18,189 nt of DNA from Microbacteriaceae bacterium. GTDB taxonomy: Bacteria; Actinomycetota; Actinomycetes; Actinomycetales; Microbacteriaceae. The notes below the pieces were generated by a model that saw only the letters and a program-made list of their open reading frames with translations, did no database searches and had not been told where the DNA came from. The DNA lies in assembly GCA_017744755.1 (NCBI GenBank), contig JAGIAU010000018.1, positions 1-18,189 of the forward strand, given 5' to 3'. Below, one piece after another: positions 1 through 6,644 of this stretch (the first letter of the stretch is position 1; every line of letters begins with the position of its first letter). Both the position numbers and the translations under genes were made by a program.

Positions 1-1
1 G

Positions 2-1273
2 CTCGCGTGCGCGCGCGTCCAGGTGCTCGTCGTGGACGAGCATCCGGCCGGCGCCCGCGCGGCGCTCCGCGAGGCGCTCGCGGCGGCGGAGGACGTCGTG
101 CCGGGCGCGGCGCGCGGCGACTCGCAGGATCCCTCGGGTGGCGGCGCGGCGGCCCGCGAGACCGAGGAGCTCCAGGTCGCCGTCGCGACGGCGCCGGCGC
201 TCGCGGCGCTCGGACGGTTCGACGAGGCGCTCGAGCTCGCCGAGCGGGCCGCGTCGTTCTCGGACCGCGCCGCTCAGCCCGTCTACGGCCTCCGAGTCAC
301 CGACACGCAGGCCGTGCTCGCCGAGGTGCTCATGCTCCAGATGCGGGACCGCGAGGCGCGAGCCGCGGCGACCCGCGCGCTCGTCGCGTCGATCGGGGAC
401 GACGAGGAGCTCGCCGCGCGCGGCGCCGAGTGGGTCCTCGCGAGGCTCTCCGTCTACTGCGATCTCGAGGGCGCGCTGCGCTGGGCCGACGACGTCCGCA
501 GCGGCGCCGCCGTGTTCGGCCCGGAGCTGCTCCGCCACGAGGCGACGGCGCTGCTCGTGCATCTGCACGCGCTCCGCGGCGACATCGTGCGCGCCGAGGC
601 GCTGCTCGCCGAGCTCGAGCCGCACGCCGACGAGCACCGCGTCGGCTGGGGTGTGGCGCGCCTGCTCGTGCAGGCCGCTCGGGGTGACGTCTCCGGGGCC
701 TGGCCCGGACTCGGCCGGTGGGCGGATCGCATGCGCGAGCAGGGCCACCTCGGCTATGCGGGCGGGATGCTCGTCATGATGCTGCAGTTCGGCCCGGCCG
801 CGGACATCGCGCCCAGGGCCCGGGCGCTCGCCGACGCGGCGCCGGGGCCGTATTTCGAGCGGCTCGCCGCGCATGCCGCGGCAGCGGCGGACGGTGACGC
901 GCCAGCCCTGCTCCGCATCGCCCACGAGTGGGAGGAGGACGGGGCGCTCCTGCTCGCCGCGTCCGCCTACGGCGAGGCGGCGCGCGCGCAGCAGCGGGGC
1001 GGCGCGGAACGCGCTGCCGCGCGGTCGCAGGCCCGCGCCGAGGAGCTCGCCAGGCGGATGGGCGGCCTGTCGACCCCGGTGGTGCGCTTCGCCGACGAGC
1101 TGACGCCGCTCACCCGGCGCGAGCGCGAGATCGCGAATCTCGCCGCCTCCGGCCTCAGCTCGAAGGACATCGCCGCCCGCCTCTTCCTCTCGGCGCGCAC
1201 CGTCGACAACCACCTGCAGTCCGTCTACGGCAAGCTCGGCATCACGGGCCGGCACGAGCTCGCGCTCGGCTGA
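2..1273 (+). CDS. LuxR-family transcriptional regulator, 3' part
   Basis: The reading frame is open from the window edge, so the gene begins upstream and only its C-terminal ~423 residues are seen. Most of the visible part is Ala/Leu/Arg-rich and helical, of the TPR-like kind found in the middle of large LuxR regulators. The last ~55 residues are a LuxR/GerE helix-turn-helix: it opens with LTPLTRREREIANLAASGLS and carries the typical SSKDIAARLFLSARTVDNHL recognition region, ending a few residues after KLGITGRHELA. Large regulators of this build (LAL type) usually carry an N-terminal ATPase domain, which would lie outside the window. The target genes cannot be told from here. A small hairpin follows the stop. 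The family call is firm; subtype and full length are inferred. Confidence 0.88.
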   Translation, partial: LACARVQVLVVDEHPAGARAALREALAAAEDVVPGAARGDSQDPSGGGAAARETEELQVAVATAPALAALGRFDEALELAERAASFSDRAAQPVYGLRVTDTQAVLAEVLMLQMRDREARAAATRALVASIGDDEELAARGAEWVLARLSVYCDLEGALRWADDVRSGAAVFGPELLRHEATALLVHLHALRGDIVRAEALLAELEPHADEHRVGWGVARLLVQAARGDVSGAWPGLGRWADRMREQGHLGYAGGMLVMMLQFGPAADIAPRARALADAAPGPYFERLAAHAAAAADGDAPALLRIAHEWEEDGALLLAASAYGEAARAQQRGGAERAAARSQARAEELARRMGGLSTPVVRFADELTPLTRREREIANLAASGLSSKDIAARLFLSARTVDNHLQSVYGKLGITGRHELALG

Positions 1274-1278
1274 TAGGG

Positions 1279-1299
1279 GCGTCCGCCTCGGGAGGACGC
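1279..1299 (+). terminator. Possible hairpin terminator of the LuxR gene
   Basis: Six-base arms GCGTCC (1279-1284) and GGACGC (1294-1299) flank a nine-base loop, starting five bases after the LuxR stop codon. There is no T-tract, which is common for terminators in GC-rich actinobacteria. Weak on its own. Confidence 0.35.
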
Positions 1300-1334
1300 G
1301 CTCCTGCGTTCTCCCGCCTCGCAGTCCCGCGGCT

Positions 1335-1392
1335 TCCGACGTCCCGCGGATCTTCCGACACTTGAACGTCGGAAGATCCGCGGAACGTCGGA
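1335..1392. terminator. Long palindrome in a convergent gap
   Basis: A 16-bp perfect stem (1344-1359 with 1368-1383) with an eight-base loop is extended, after one mismatch at 1343/1384, by eight more pairs (1335-1342 with 1385-1392). It lies between the 3' ends of the LuxR gene and the haemoglobin pair, where a bidirectional terminator is expected. No T-tract is present on either strand. Confidence 0.55.
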
Positions 1393-1452
1393 GAACGACG
1401 CCGGGAGCGGGCCGGCGACTCCAGGATGGAGCGGCGCCGGGGCGGGGCATGA

Positions 1453-1477
1453 CCAGAACGCGCGGGGCGCGTTCTGG
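1453..1477 (-). terminator. Hairpin terminator of the truncated haemoglobin pair
   Basis: A perfect 11-bp stem, CCAGAACGCGC (1453-1463) with GCGCGTTCTGG (1467-1477), has a three-base loop. It sits seven bases beyond the stop codon of the downstream haemoglobin gene on the minus strand. No T-tract. Confidence 0.6.
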
Positions 1478-1484
1478 CGGGCGC

Positions 1485-1850
1485 TCAGCCCGCGGCGACC
1501 GCGGTGACCACGTCAGCGCGCATCGGCTCGAGGCGTTCGCGCACCGCGTGGATCGCCGGCTCCGGGGCGCCGAGGTCGCGGAGCGAGATCGCGAGGTGCT
1601 CGACGATCGCGTCGAAGGCCTCGTCCGTGATGTCGAGGTGCGCGTGCGCCTCGGCCATGCCGCGGCCCGAGAAGAGGTCCGGCCCGCCGAGCGCGGCCGC
1701 GAGGAACGCGCGCTGGTGCGCCTCGAGCCGGTCGAGGTCGATGCCCGCGAAGTAGCTCGTGAGCAGCGGATCCGAGGTGACGCGGCCGTAGAACACGTGC
1801 ACGGTCGCCCGGACCGTCTCGCGTCCGCCGATCTCCTCGTAGATGCTCAT
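1485..1850 (-). CDS. Group I truncated haemoglobin (copy 1)
   Basis: This 121-residue haem protein of the 2-on-2 globin fold probably binds O2 and detoxifies nitric oxide, as trHbN of Mycobacterium tuberculosis does. It opens with the IYEEIGG motif. Aligned by eye to trHbN, Tyr21 is B10, Leu42 is E7, Gln46 is E11 and His69 is the proximal F8 ligand, with spacings identical to Tyr33/Leu54/Gln58/His81 of trHbN. The mobile pre-A segment of trHbN (12 residues) is absent. The gene is second in a two-gene unit, 21 bases after the stop of the other haemoglobin. No clear Shine-Dalgarno precedes it, so translation may depend on the upstream gene. A terminator hairpin follows. The family is certain; NO dioxygenase activity is inference. 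Confidence 0.93.
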   Translation of the reverse strand: MSIYEEIGGRETVRATVHVFYGRVTSDPLLTSYFAGIDLDRLEAHQRAFLAAALGGPDLFSGRGMAEAHAHLDITDEAFDAIVEHLAISLRDLGAPEPAIHAVRERLEPMRADVVTAVAAG

Positions 1851-1871
1851 GTCGGTGCCGATGGTACGCCC

Positions 1872-2249
1872 TCAGCCGCCGGCCGGCACGGACGGGACGA
1901 CCGTCACGATCTCGGTGCGCAGCGGCGCGATCGAGGCGACGATCTCGTCCACCGTCGGTCCGGGCACGCCGAGCTCGGCGAGGGTCGCGGCGAGGTGCCC
2001 GGCGACCGCGTCGAAGGCCTCGTCGGTGATCCGCATCGGCGCGTGCGCCTGCTTCATGGGCAGGCCGTCATAGGCCTCGGGCCCGCCCAGCGCGGCGCCG
2101 ATGAAGCGTCGCTGGTGCGCCTTGAGCCGCTCCATGTCGCTGCGCGCGAACCACGGCGCGAGCAGCGGGTCGCCCGTCACCTTGACGTAGAAGAGGTCGA
2201 CCGCGGCGCGGACGGCCTCGCGGCCGCCGATGGCGTCGTAGATGCTCAT
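1872..2249 (-). CDS. Group I truncated haemoglobin (copy 2, upstream gene)
   Basis: This 125-residue trHbN-type globin is a tandem paralogue of its neighbour. The start MSIYDAIGGREAV matches the first copy and is preceded by a GGAAGGAAG ribosome binding site; longer in-frame extensions upstream are low-complexity and unlikely. Tyr21 (B10), Leu42 (E7), Gln46 (E11) and His69 (F8, in MKQAH) are all kept, so both copies have an NO-dioxygenase type distal pocket. The two diverge in mid-region and C-terminus (this one ends in VVPSVPAGG), so the duplication is not recent. A possible -10 (TAGCCT, minus strand, 2293-2288) lies about 40 bases upstream. Substrate and reductase partner are unknown. Confidence 0.93.
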   Translation of the reverse strand: MSIYDAIGGREAVRAAVDLFYVKVTGDPLLAPWFARSDMERLKAHQRRFIGAALGGPEAYDGLPMKQAHAPMRITDEAFDAVAGHLAATLAELGVPGPTVDEIVASIAPLRTEIVTVVPSVPAGG

Positions 2250-2287
2250 GATGCTTCCTTCCGGGATGCGGGTTCCGATCGCCACCG

Positions 2288-2293
2288 AGGCTA
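2288..2293 (-). promoter_or_regulatory. Possible -10 box for the haemoglobin pair
   Basis: TAGCCT on the minus strand lies about 38 bases before the start codon of the upstream haemoglobin gene, leaving a short leader that contains its ribosome binding site. No good -35 is visible. The rest of 2250-2409 shows only GC-rich inverted repeats. Confidence 0.3.
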
Positions 2294-2363
2294 CGGACGC
2301 CCCCGCGCCCGCACCCGGGTAGGGGTTACTCACTTCCGGCGGGTCCGGTGCCTCCGATGAGTC

Positions 2364-2402
2364 CGAGCGGAGCGCGGCCGGGACGGATCCGGCCTCCGCT
2401 CG
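2364..2402 (-). terminator. Hairpin after the methyltransferase gene
   Basis: A nine-bp perfect stem (CGAGCGGAG at 2364-2372 with CTCCGCTCG at 2394-2402) starts seven bases past the methyltransferase stop codon on the minus strand. It would separate that transcript from the haemoglobin genes downstream. Confidence 0.45.
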
Positions 2403-2409
2403 CGCGGAT

Positions 2410-3639
2410 CTACTCCGCTCGGCCCGGCGGCACGCGCTCCGCGAGGATCGCCCGGCGGCGGGCGCCGAGGCGGGTGAGGATGACGGTGAGCTGCCGGCCG
2501 CCGCCCGGGAGCTTGAGCCGCCTGCGGAACTCCGCCGGCTCGATGTCGACCCCGCGCTTCTTGATCTCGGCCGCGCCGGCATCGCGGGCGAGGAGGGCGC
2601 GGCGCACCGCCTTCGTGTCGAGCGGCAGCACGTCGAGCACGCGGAACGACTGGCCGAACGGCGTCCGCGGCTCGGTGTCGAGCGTCACCCAGGCGATCGT
2701 CTCGTGCAGCATGCGGGCGGCGGGGTCGAGCGAGCGGGCGAGGTCGCCGATGAGCCGCGCGCGGATGACGGCGCCGTCCGGCTCGACGAGGTACTCGCCG
2801 AGCTCGCCGGCCGCGACGTCCTCGCTGTCGCCGGCGGCCGTGAGCTCCGCCGCGCCGCCGGCGCCGATGACGAGCGCCGCGCGGCCGACGCCCGGACGGG
2901 CGAGCGCTCCGGACCAGACGACGAGCTCGACGACCTCGCCGCCGTCGGAGACCCATTGCGCCTCCCGGTCTCGGGGGAGGAGCTCGTGGTCGAGGCCGGG
3001 CCCGAGCTTGACGCCGGTCGGCAGGCGGTCGGCGAGGCCGAAGGCGAAGTCGAGGGACGGGGACCAGTCGGCGGGGTCGAGGCGGGCCGGGCGGCGGGAG
3101 TCCGGCGTCGACCCGCGGGGCAGCCCGCGCCGGGCCGGGTCGAGCCAGACCGCGTCGACGCCGGCGAGGTCGACGTCCTCGGCGGCTCCCACCGCCACGG
3201 AGGCGTCGGGGAAGGCCGCGAGGTTGTAGGCGGCGATCGCGGCCGCGACCGGGTCGCGGTCGATCGCCCGCACCGCGAGCCCGAGGCCGGCGAAGGCCAG
3301 CGCGTCGCCGCCGATGCCGCAGCCGAGGTCGGCCACCCGGCTCAGCCCGGCGTCGCGGTAGCGGTCCGCGTGCCGAGCCGCGACGCCGAGCCGCGTCGCC
3401 TGCTGCAGGCCCTCCTCGGTGAAGAGCATCCGGGCGGCGAACTCGCCGAACTTCGCGACGGCCCGCGTCCGCAGCCGCGCCTGCGTGAGGGCGGTCGCGG
3501 CGAGCTCGGGCGCGATGCCGTCCTTCCGGAGGCGCAGGAGCGCCGCCGTCGCCTCGTCGGTCGTGCGGATGGCGCCGAGCTCGTCGACGAGCCGGAGCGT
3601 CCCGGTGCGCAGCAGGAGGTCGAGGTCGGGCGCGTTCAT
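2410..3639 (-). CDS. Class I SAM-dependent methyltransferase with THUMP-like C-terminus
   Basis: A 409-residue protein with a helical N-terminal domain (~1-95), a Rossmann methyltransferase core and a C-terminal THUMP-like domain (~330-409). The core shows motif I VADLGCGIGGD at 102-112, the acidic SAM-ribose residue in AIDRDP (~125-130) and WLDPARRG at 165-172, resembling the DPPY-type motif IV. This arrangement is a conserved actinobacterial family thought to act on nucleic acid, probably RNA; the substrate is not known to me. The gene starts one base after the MarR gene's TGA (TGAgATG), so the two are translationally coupled. The C-terminus is Arg/Leu-rich and basic, fitting RNA contact. 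Family call strong, substrate inferred. Confidence 0.85.
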   Translation of the reverse strand: MNAPDLDLLLRTGTLRLVDELGAIRTTDEATAALLRLRKDGIAPELAATALTQARLRTRAVAKFGEFAARMLFTEEGLQQATRLGVAARHADRYRDAGLSRVADLGCGIGGDALAFAGLGLAVRAIDRDPVAAAIAAYNLAAFPDASVAVGAAEDVDLAGVDAVWLDPARRGLPRGSTPDSRRPARLDPADWSPSLDFAFGLADRLPTGVKLGPGLDHELLPRDREAQWVSDGGEVVELVVWSGALARPGVGRAALVIGAGGAAELTAAGDSEDVAAGELGEYLVEPDGAVIRARLIGDLARSLDPAARMLHETIAWVTLDTEPRTPFGQSFRVLDVLPLDTKAVRRALLARDAGAAEIKKRGVDIEPAEFRRRLKLPGGGRQLTVILTRLGARRRAILAERVPPGRAE

Positions 3640-3640
3640 C

Positions 3641-4093
3641 TCAGGCGGGGGCGCTGTCCCCGCCGCCGATGCGCAGCCGGTCGCACAGGGTGATGAGCGT
3701 TCGCAGCTCCTCCTCCGACAGCCGGTCGCCGAATCGCCGCGCGATCGAGTCCGAGTGCACGGCCGCGACCCTGCGGAACAGCTCGTAGCCGTCGTCGGTG
3801 AGCCGGACCATGATGCCGCGGCCGTCGTCGGGGTCCGGGTGCTTGGTGACGAGCCCGCGCTCGGCGAGGCGGTCGATCATGCGGGAGACGCTCGGCTGGC
3901 TGAGGAGCAGCAGAGGCGTGAGGTCGCGGGGGCGCGCGGAGTGGTTGGGGAGGCGCGAGAGGTTGAACAGGACGTCGTACTCGACGATCGTCAGGGGCTC
4001 GGGGAAGTCGGCGGTGATGTCCCGGAGGATCGACACCTGTGCGCGGAACAGCGCCTCCCAGGCGTCGACGGCGGTCCGCTTGGCGGGAGGCAT
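3641..4093 (-). CDS. MarR-family transcriptional regulator
   Basis: A 150-residue winged-helix regulator. The helix-turn-helix runs from about residue 55 to 82 (RPRDLTPLLLLSQPSVSRMI, then DRLAERGLV) and is followed by the wing with the DPDDGRG turn (residues 87-93), the hallmark of MarR proteins. Flanking helices at both ends would form the dimer interface. A TAGGCT hexamer ends seven bases before the ATG, so the mRNA is probably leaderless. The gene is upstream of and coupled to the methyltransferase gene and divergent from the F420-type reductase. An operator in the 41-bp divergent gap could let it control both sides, but no clear palindrome beyond AGCCTAGGC is visible. Ligand unknown. Confidence 0.9.
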   Translation of the reverse strand: MPPAKRTAVDAWEALFRAQVSILRDITADFPEPLTIVEYDVLFNLSRLPNHSARPRDLTPLLLLSQPSVSRMIDRLAERGLVTKHPDPDDGRGIMVRLTDDGYELFRRVAAVHSDSIARRFGDRLSEEELRTLITLCDRLRIGGGDSAPA

Positions 4094-4100
4094 GGCGACC

Positions 4101-4106
4101 AGCCTA
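4101..4106 (-). promoter_or_regulatory. -10 box of the marR gene (leaderless)
   Basis: TAGGCT on the minus strand (4106-4101) is followed by seven bases and then the MarR ATG, placing the transcription start at or next to the start codon. It lies in the palindrome AGCCTAGGC, a possible autoregulatory site. Confidence 0.55.
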
Positions 4107-4134
4107 GGCCCGTGCGCCTGGCATGATCGGTGCC

Positions 4135-4641
4135 GTGGACGGGTTGCGTCGAGGACTGCGGAGCATGTTCTCCCGCGTCATGCGGACGCGCCCCGCTCGG
4201 GCTGCGGCGCGCGTGCTCCTGCCGCCCGCCGAGCGCGTCGTCGCCGCGGTGACGCGTGGCCGTCTGCAGCTGAGCTCCGCGCTCGTGCCGTCGCTGACGC
4301 TGCGCACGACAGGGGCGAGGTCGGGGCAGCCCCGCGAGACGGTGCTCATGTGCATGCCGGAGGACGGGACCTGGATCGTCGTCGGGAGCAATTTCGGCGA
4401 GGCCCGGCATCCGGCCTGGACGGCGAACCTGCTCGCGCATCCGGAGGCGCTCATCCGCTTCCGGGGACGGGTCACGCGGGTCGCGGCGGAGCTCGTGGTC
4501 GGCGCCGAGCGCGAGGCGATCTGGGTCGACCTGGAGGCGCAGTGGCCGGACTACCGCGCCTATGAGCGCGATGCGGGGCGGGAGCTGCGGATCTTCCGGC
4601 TGACGCCGGTCAGGCGCGGCGGGGAGAACGCGCCGGAATGA
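4135..4641 (+). CDS. Deazaflavin (F420)-dependent nitroreductase-family oxidoreductase
   Basis: A 168-residue protein of the Ddn/DUF385 split-barrel family, which uses coenzyme F420 (sometimes flavin) to reduce quinones or other small molecules. The core signature is present: LTLRTTGARSGQPRE (about 55-70), then DGTWIVVGSNFGEARHPAW and NLLAHPEALIRFRG. The first ~50 residues are Arg-rich and may contact membrane or partner. Two starts are possible: ATG 4123 and GTG 4135, in frame. I chose GTG 4135 because a -10-like CATGAT (4122-4127) ends seven bases before it, as at other genes here, which would put ATG 4123 inside the promoter; confidence in this start is modest. It is divergent from marR and followed by a strong hairpin. 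Substrate unknown. Confidence 0.82.
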   Translation: MDGLRRGLRSMFSRVMRTRPARAAARVLLPPAERVVAAVTRGRLQLSSALVPSLTLRTTGARSGQPRETVLMCMPEDGTWIVVGSNFGEARHPAWTANLLAHPEALIRFRGRVTRVAAELVVGAEREAIWVDLEAQWPDYRAYERDAGRELRIFRLTPVRRGGENAPE

Positions 4642-4643
4642 GT

Positions 4644-4679
4644 CGAGGGCCGGTATCCTTCGATGGAAACCGGCCCTCG
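4644..4679 (+). terminator. Strong hairpin terminator
   Basis: A perfect 11-bp stem (CGAGGGCCGGT at 4644-4654 with ACCGGCCCTCG at 4669-4679) and a 14-base loop start two bases after the stop of the F420-type reductase. A short run TCCCGTT follows. Between this and the next gene (4680-4776) the DNA is noticeably less GC-rich, as expected for a promoter region. Confidence 0.7.
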
Positions 4680-4757
4680 TCCCGTTGCACCAAGAGTGTC
4701 CTGCAATCACATTCCGCTTCAGCCGCCACAGCGAACGACTTCGGCTGATCACGACTC

Positions 4758-4763
4758 TATAAC
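4758..4763 (+). promoter_or_regulatory. -10 box upstream of the short-chain dehydrogenase
   Basis: TATAAC, a near-consensus -10, lies in the relatively A/T-rich stretch before the gene and 13 bases ahead of the TTG start, implying a leader of only a few bases. No convincing -35 was found. Confidence 0.45.
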
Positions 4764-4776
4764 GAAACGGTAACGG

Positions 4777-5655
4777 TTGTCAACACGGGTCGTCGTCACC
4801 GGCGGCAGTGCCGGCCTCGGCTACTTCACCGCCGAGCGGCTCGCCCGCACCGGGACCCGCGTCACCATCGCGGCGCGCAGCGTCGAGCGCGCCGACCGGG
4901 CCGTCGCCTCGATCCGCGCGTTCGTCCCCCGCGCCCGCGTCGACCGCGACCGGCTCGACCTCGCCGACCTCGCCTCGGTGCGCGACGCCGCGGCGGAGCT
5001 CGTCGCCGACGGCCCCATCGACGGCGTCGTGCTCAACGCGGGCGTGCTGCCGTGGGACCGCCCCTCGCCGACCGCCGACGGACTCGAGCCCGTGTTCGGC
5101 GTGAACCAGCTCGGCCACTTCGCGCTGCTCGCGCAGCTCTTCCCCGCGCTGTCGGACGACGCCGGCGTCGTGTCGCTCGGCAGCGTCACGCACCGCGGCA
5201 AGCGGCTCGATCTCGACCAGCCCCAGCGTCGCCGTCGCGACGCGTACGGGCACTCCAAGCTCGCCGTCATGACGACGGCGATCGAGCTCGACCGCCGCGC
5301 GCGGGCCGCGGGCCGCCGGGTGCGCAGCGTCATCGCGCACCCCGGCCGCGCGAGCGGCGCGCTCGACCCGGCGCGGCCCGGCATCACGGTGCGCTCCGCC
5401 GTGCCCGGCTTCTCGCTCGCCATCCGCGGCTTCGCCCATTCGAAGGAGGCCGGTGCCGCGATCAGCGTGCACGCGCTGCGGCACGGCCTCGGCGGGCACT
5501 GCTACGGCCCCGACGGACGGCTGCTCGGCCTGCGCGGCGGTCCCGTCGCGCAGGAGCTGCGCGGCCCGGTGCTCGACCCGCAGGCCGGCGCGCGGCTGTG
5601 GGCGCTGTCGGAGGAGCTGACGGGCGTGCGGTTCGAGGTCAGCGGCCGGGCGTAG
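4777..5655 (+). CDS. Short-chain dehydrogenase/reductase (SDR)
   Basis: A 292-residue NAD(P)-dependent oxidoreductase. The Rossmann nucleotide-binding motif TGGSAGLG is at residues 8-15, followed by a basic AARSVER stretch that suggests NADP(H). LNAGV is at 86-90, and the catalytic set is Ser136, Tyr157 and Lys161 (YGHSK). The Ser-Tyr gap of about 21 residues and the YxHSKLA motif resemble the retinol dehydrogenase / protochlorophyllide reductase-like branch rather than classical FabG-like SDRs. The start is an unusual TTG at 4777; it puts the first strand (TRVVVTGG) exactly where the fold needs it, and no ATG or GTG is available near it. The substrate is unknown. A Cys-rich peptide gene begins 57 bases downstream. 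Confidence 0.88.
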   Translation: MSTRVVVTGGSAGLGYFTAERLARTGTRVTIAARSVERADRAVASIRAFVPRARVDRDRLDLADLASVRDAAAELVADGPIDGVVLNAGVLPWDRPSPTADGLEPVFGVNQLGHFALLAQLFPALSDDAGVVSLGSVTHRGKRLDLDQPQRRRRDAYGHSKLAVMTTAIELDRRARAAGRRVRSVIAHPGRASGALDPARPGITVRSAVPGFSLAIRGFAHSKEAGAAISVHALRHGLGGHCYGPDGRLLGLRGGPVAQELRGPVLDPQAGARLWALSEELTGVRFEVSGRA

Positions 5656-5712
5656 GGTTTGCATGGCGGGAGAGCGTTCCCCGCGGCATCCACCGAACTC
5701 CAGGGAGACATC

Positions 5713-5841
5713 ATGGCCGTGCAGCAGATCCAGATCCTCGACATCGCCGAGCTCTCGACGGGTGCGGCCGAGGTCGGCGTGTGCGCCAACGACGCCTGCG
5801 GCTGCGCGAACTGCGCCTGCGGCGCCGACTGCGCCTGCTGA
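5713..5841 (+). CDS. Small Cys-rich peptide (RiPP-precursor-like or metallothionein-like)
   Basis: A 42-residue peptide with two distinct halves. Residues 1-23 have no Cys and look like a leader: polar, helix-prone and acidic, with an ILDIAEL segment and then STGAAEVG. Residues 24-42 hold seven Cys (24, 29, 31, 34, 36, 40, 42) separated only by Ala, Gly, Asn and Asp, ending in CAC. The core has no Ser or Thr, so lanthionine rings are excluded. The leader and AEVG junction recall thiopeptide or azole precursors, while CxC and CxxC spacing also fits a Zn/Cu metallothionein. A clear ribosome binding site (AGGGAG, 5702-5707) supports ATG 5713. The upstream SDR is on the same strand. No radical SAM enzyme, YcaO or transporter is in the window. 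Function not assignable. Confidence 0.72.
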   Translation: MAVQQIQILDIAELSTGAAEVGVCANDACGCANCACGADCAC

Positions 5842-5853
5842 GCGGGTTCCCGC
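5842..5853. terminator. Short convergent hairpin
   Basis: GCGGG-TT-CCCGC occupies almost the whole 15-base gap between the stops of the Cys-rich peptide and the convergent winged-helix gene. It may act as a small bidirectional terminator. Confidence 0.35.
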
Positions 5854-5856
5854 GTC

Positions 5857-6504
5857 CTAGAAGATGTCCGGCGACGGGGTCGCCGAGAGGCGGATCGACA
5901 CATCGGCGTGCCGGTCGAATCGGTAGCCCGAGCCGCGGACGGTGCGCACGATGTCCTCGTAGTCGCCGAGCTTCGCGCGGAGGCGGCGGATGTGGACGTC
6001 GATCGTGCGGGCGTTCGGGATCTCGTCGGCCGGGGCGTCGGCCCAGACGCCGTCGATGATCTCCTGGCGCTCGACGGCGCGCCCCTCGCGCAGCACGAGG
6101 AACTGCAGCAGCTCGAACTCCGTGAACGTCAGCGGCGCCGTGTCCCCGTCGAGGACGACGCGCTTGCGGGAGATGTCGATCACGACGCCCGTGCGGCGGC
6201 GCGGGGCCGGCTCCGCCTCGGCGCGGGCGCGCGCGAGCCCGGGCTCGTGCAGCGCATGCCGGACGACGTCGATGTCGCGGCCCCCGGCGCCGGGCGGGGC
6301 GATCGCGACGGTCGCGTGCGTCTGCGCGCCCGGCACGAGGTCGTTGACGAGCTCGCGGAGCCGCGCGACGAGCTCGGGGAGCGTGATGCCCGCCTCGGCG
6401 GCCTTCGCCTCGTCGAGGCCGACGTAGAAGCCGAAGCCGCGCGGCTGCGCGGCGGGCGCGTCGTCGTCGCCGCTCGGCGGGGCGGCGGGGCTGCTGTCGG
6501 ACAT
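5857..6504 (-). CDS. Orphan winged-helix (OmpR/PhoB-type) DNA-binding protein
   Basis: A 215-residue protein. The C-terminal ~110 residues form an OmpR/PhoB winged-helix domain: LTFTEFELLQFLVLREGRAV (125-144), recognition helix ARTIDVHIRRLRAKLG (165-180) and wing VRTVRGSGYRF (188-197). There is no receiver domain in front of it. The N-terminal ~90 residues instead carry a short disordered Pro/Asp segment and a small domain starting GFGFYVGLDEAKAAEAGI and containing VAIAPPGAGGRDIDVV, which I cannot match to a named domain. A histidine kinase partner is therefore unlikely. The start is supported by AGAAGGA about ten bases upstream. Targets unknown; it is convergent with the Cys-rich peptide gene. 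Confidence 0.85.
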   Translation of the reverse strand: MSDSSPAAPPSGDDDAPAAQPRGFGFYVGLDEAKAAEAGITLPELVARLRELVNDLVPGAQTHATVAIAPPGAGGRDIDVVRHALHEPGLARARAEAEPAPRRRTGVVIDISRKRVVLDGDTAPLTFTEFELLQFLVLREGRAVERQEIIDGVWADAPADEIPNARTIDVHIRRLRAKLGDYEDIVRTVRGSGYRFDRHADVSIRLSATPSPDIF

Positions 6505-6620
6505 GCGTCGGATCCTTCTGGGTGCGGTGAGCTGGACGGCGGCTCAGGCACACATTCGACGCAGGATCACCCGTCCAGTCTGCGGGCTCCGCGGAGCGGT
6601 CGTCAACGCGGGTTACGGCG

Positions 6621-6644
6621 CGTGACTCCGTGACTCCGTGACTC
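6621..6644. repeat. Three tandem copies of an 8-bp unit
   Basis: CGTGACTC is repeated three times without interruption; the last copy runs into the stop codon of the uracil phosphoribosyltransferase gene (minus strand, 6645-6643). It lies in the 138-bp gap upstream of the winged-helix gene, where no other clear signal is seen. Confidence 0.8.

Noticed and set aside
1872..2582. Longer haemoglobin with ~110 extra N-terminal residues
   Set aside because: The extension is Ser/Arg/Ala low-complexity that overlaps the methyltransferase gene; the globin start at 2249 has a ribosome binding site and matches the sister copy.
5713..5841. Lanthipeptide precursor
   Set aside because: The Cys-rich core has no Ser or Thr to form lanthionine bridges, and no LanM/LanBC-type gene is present.
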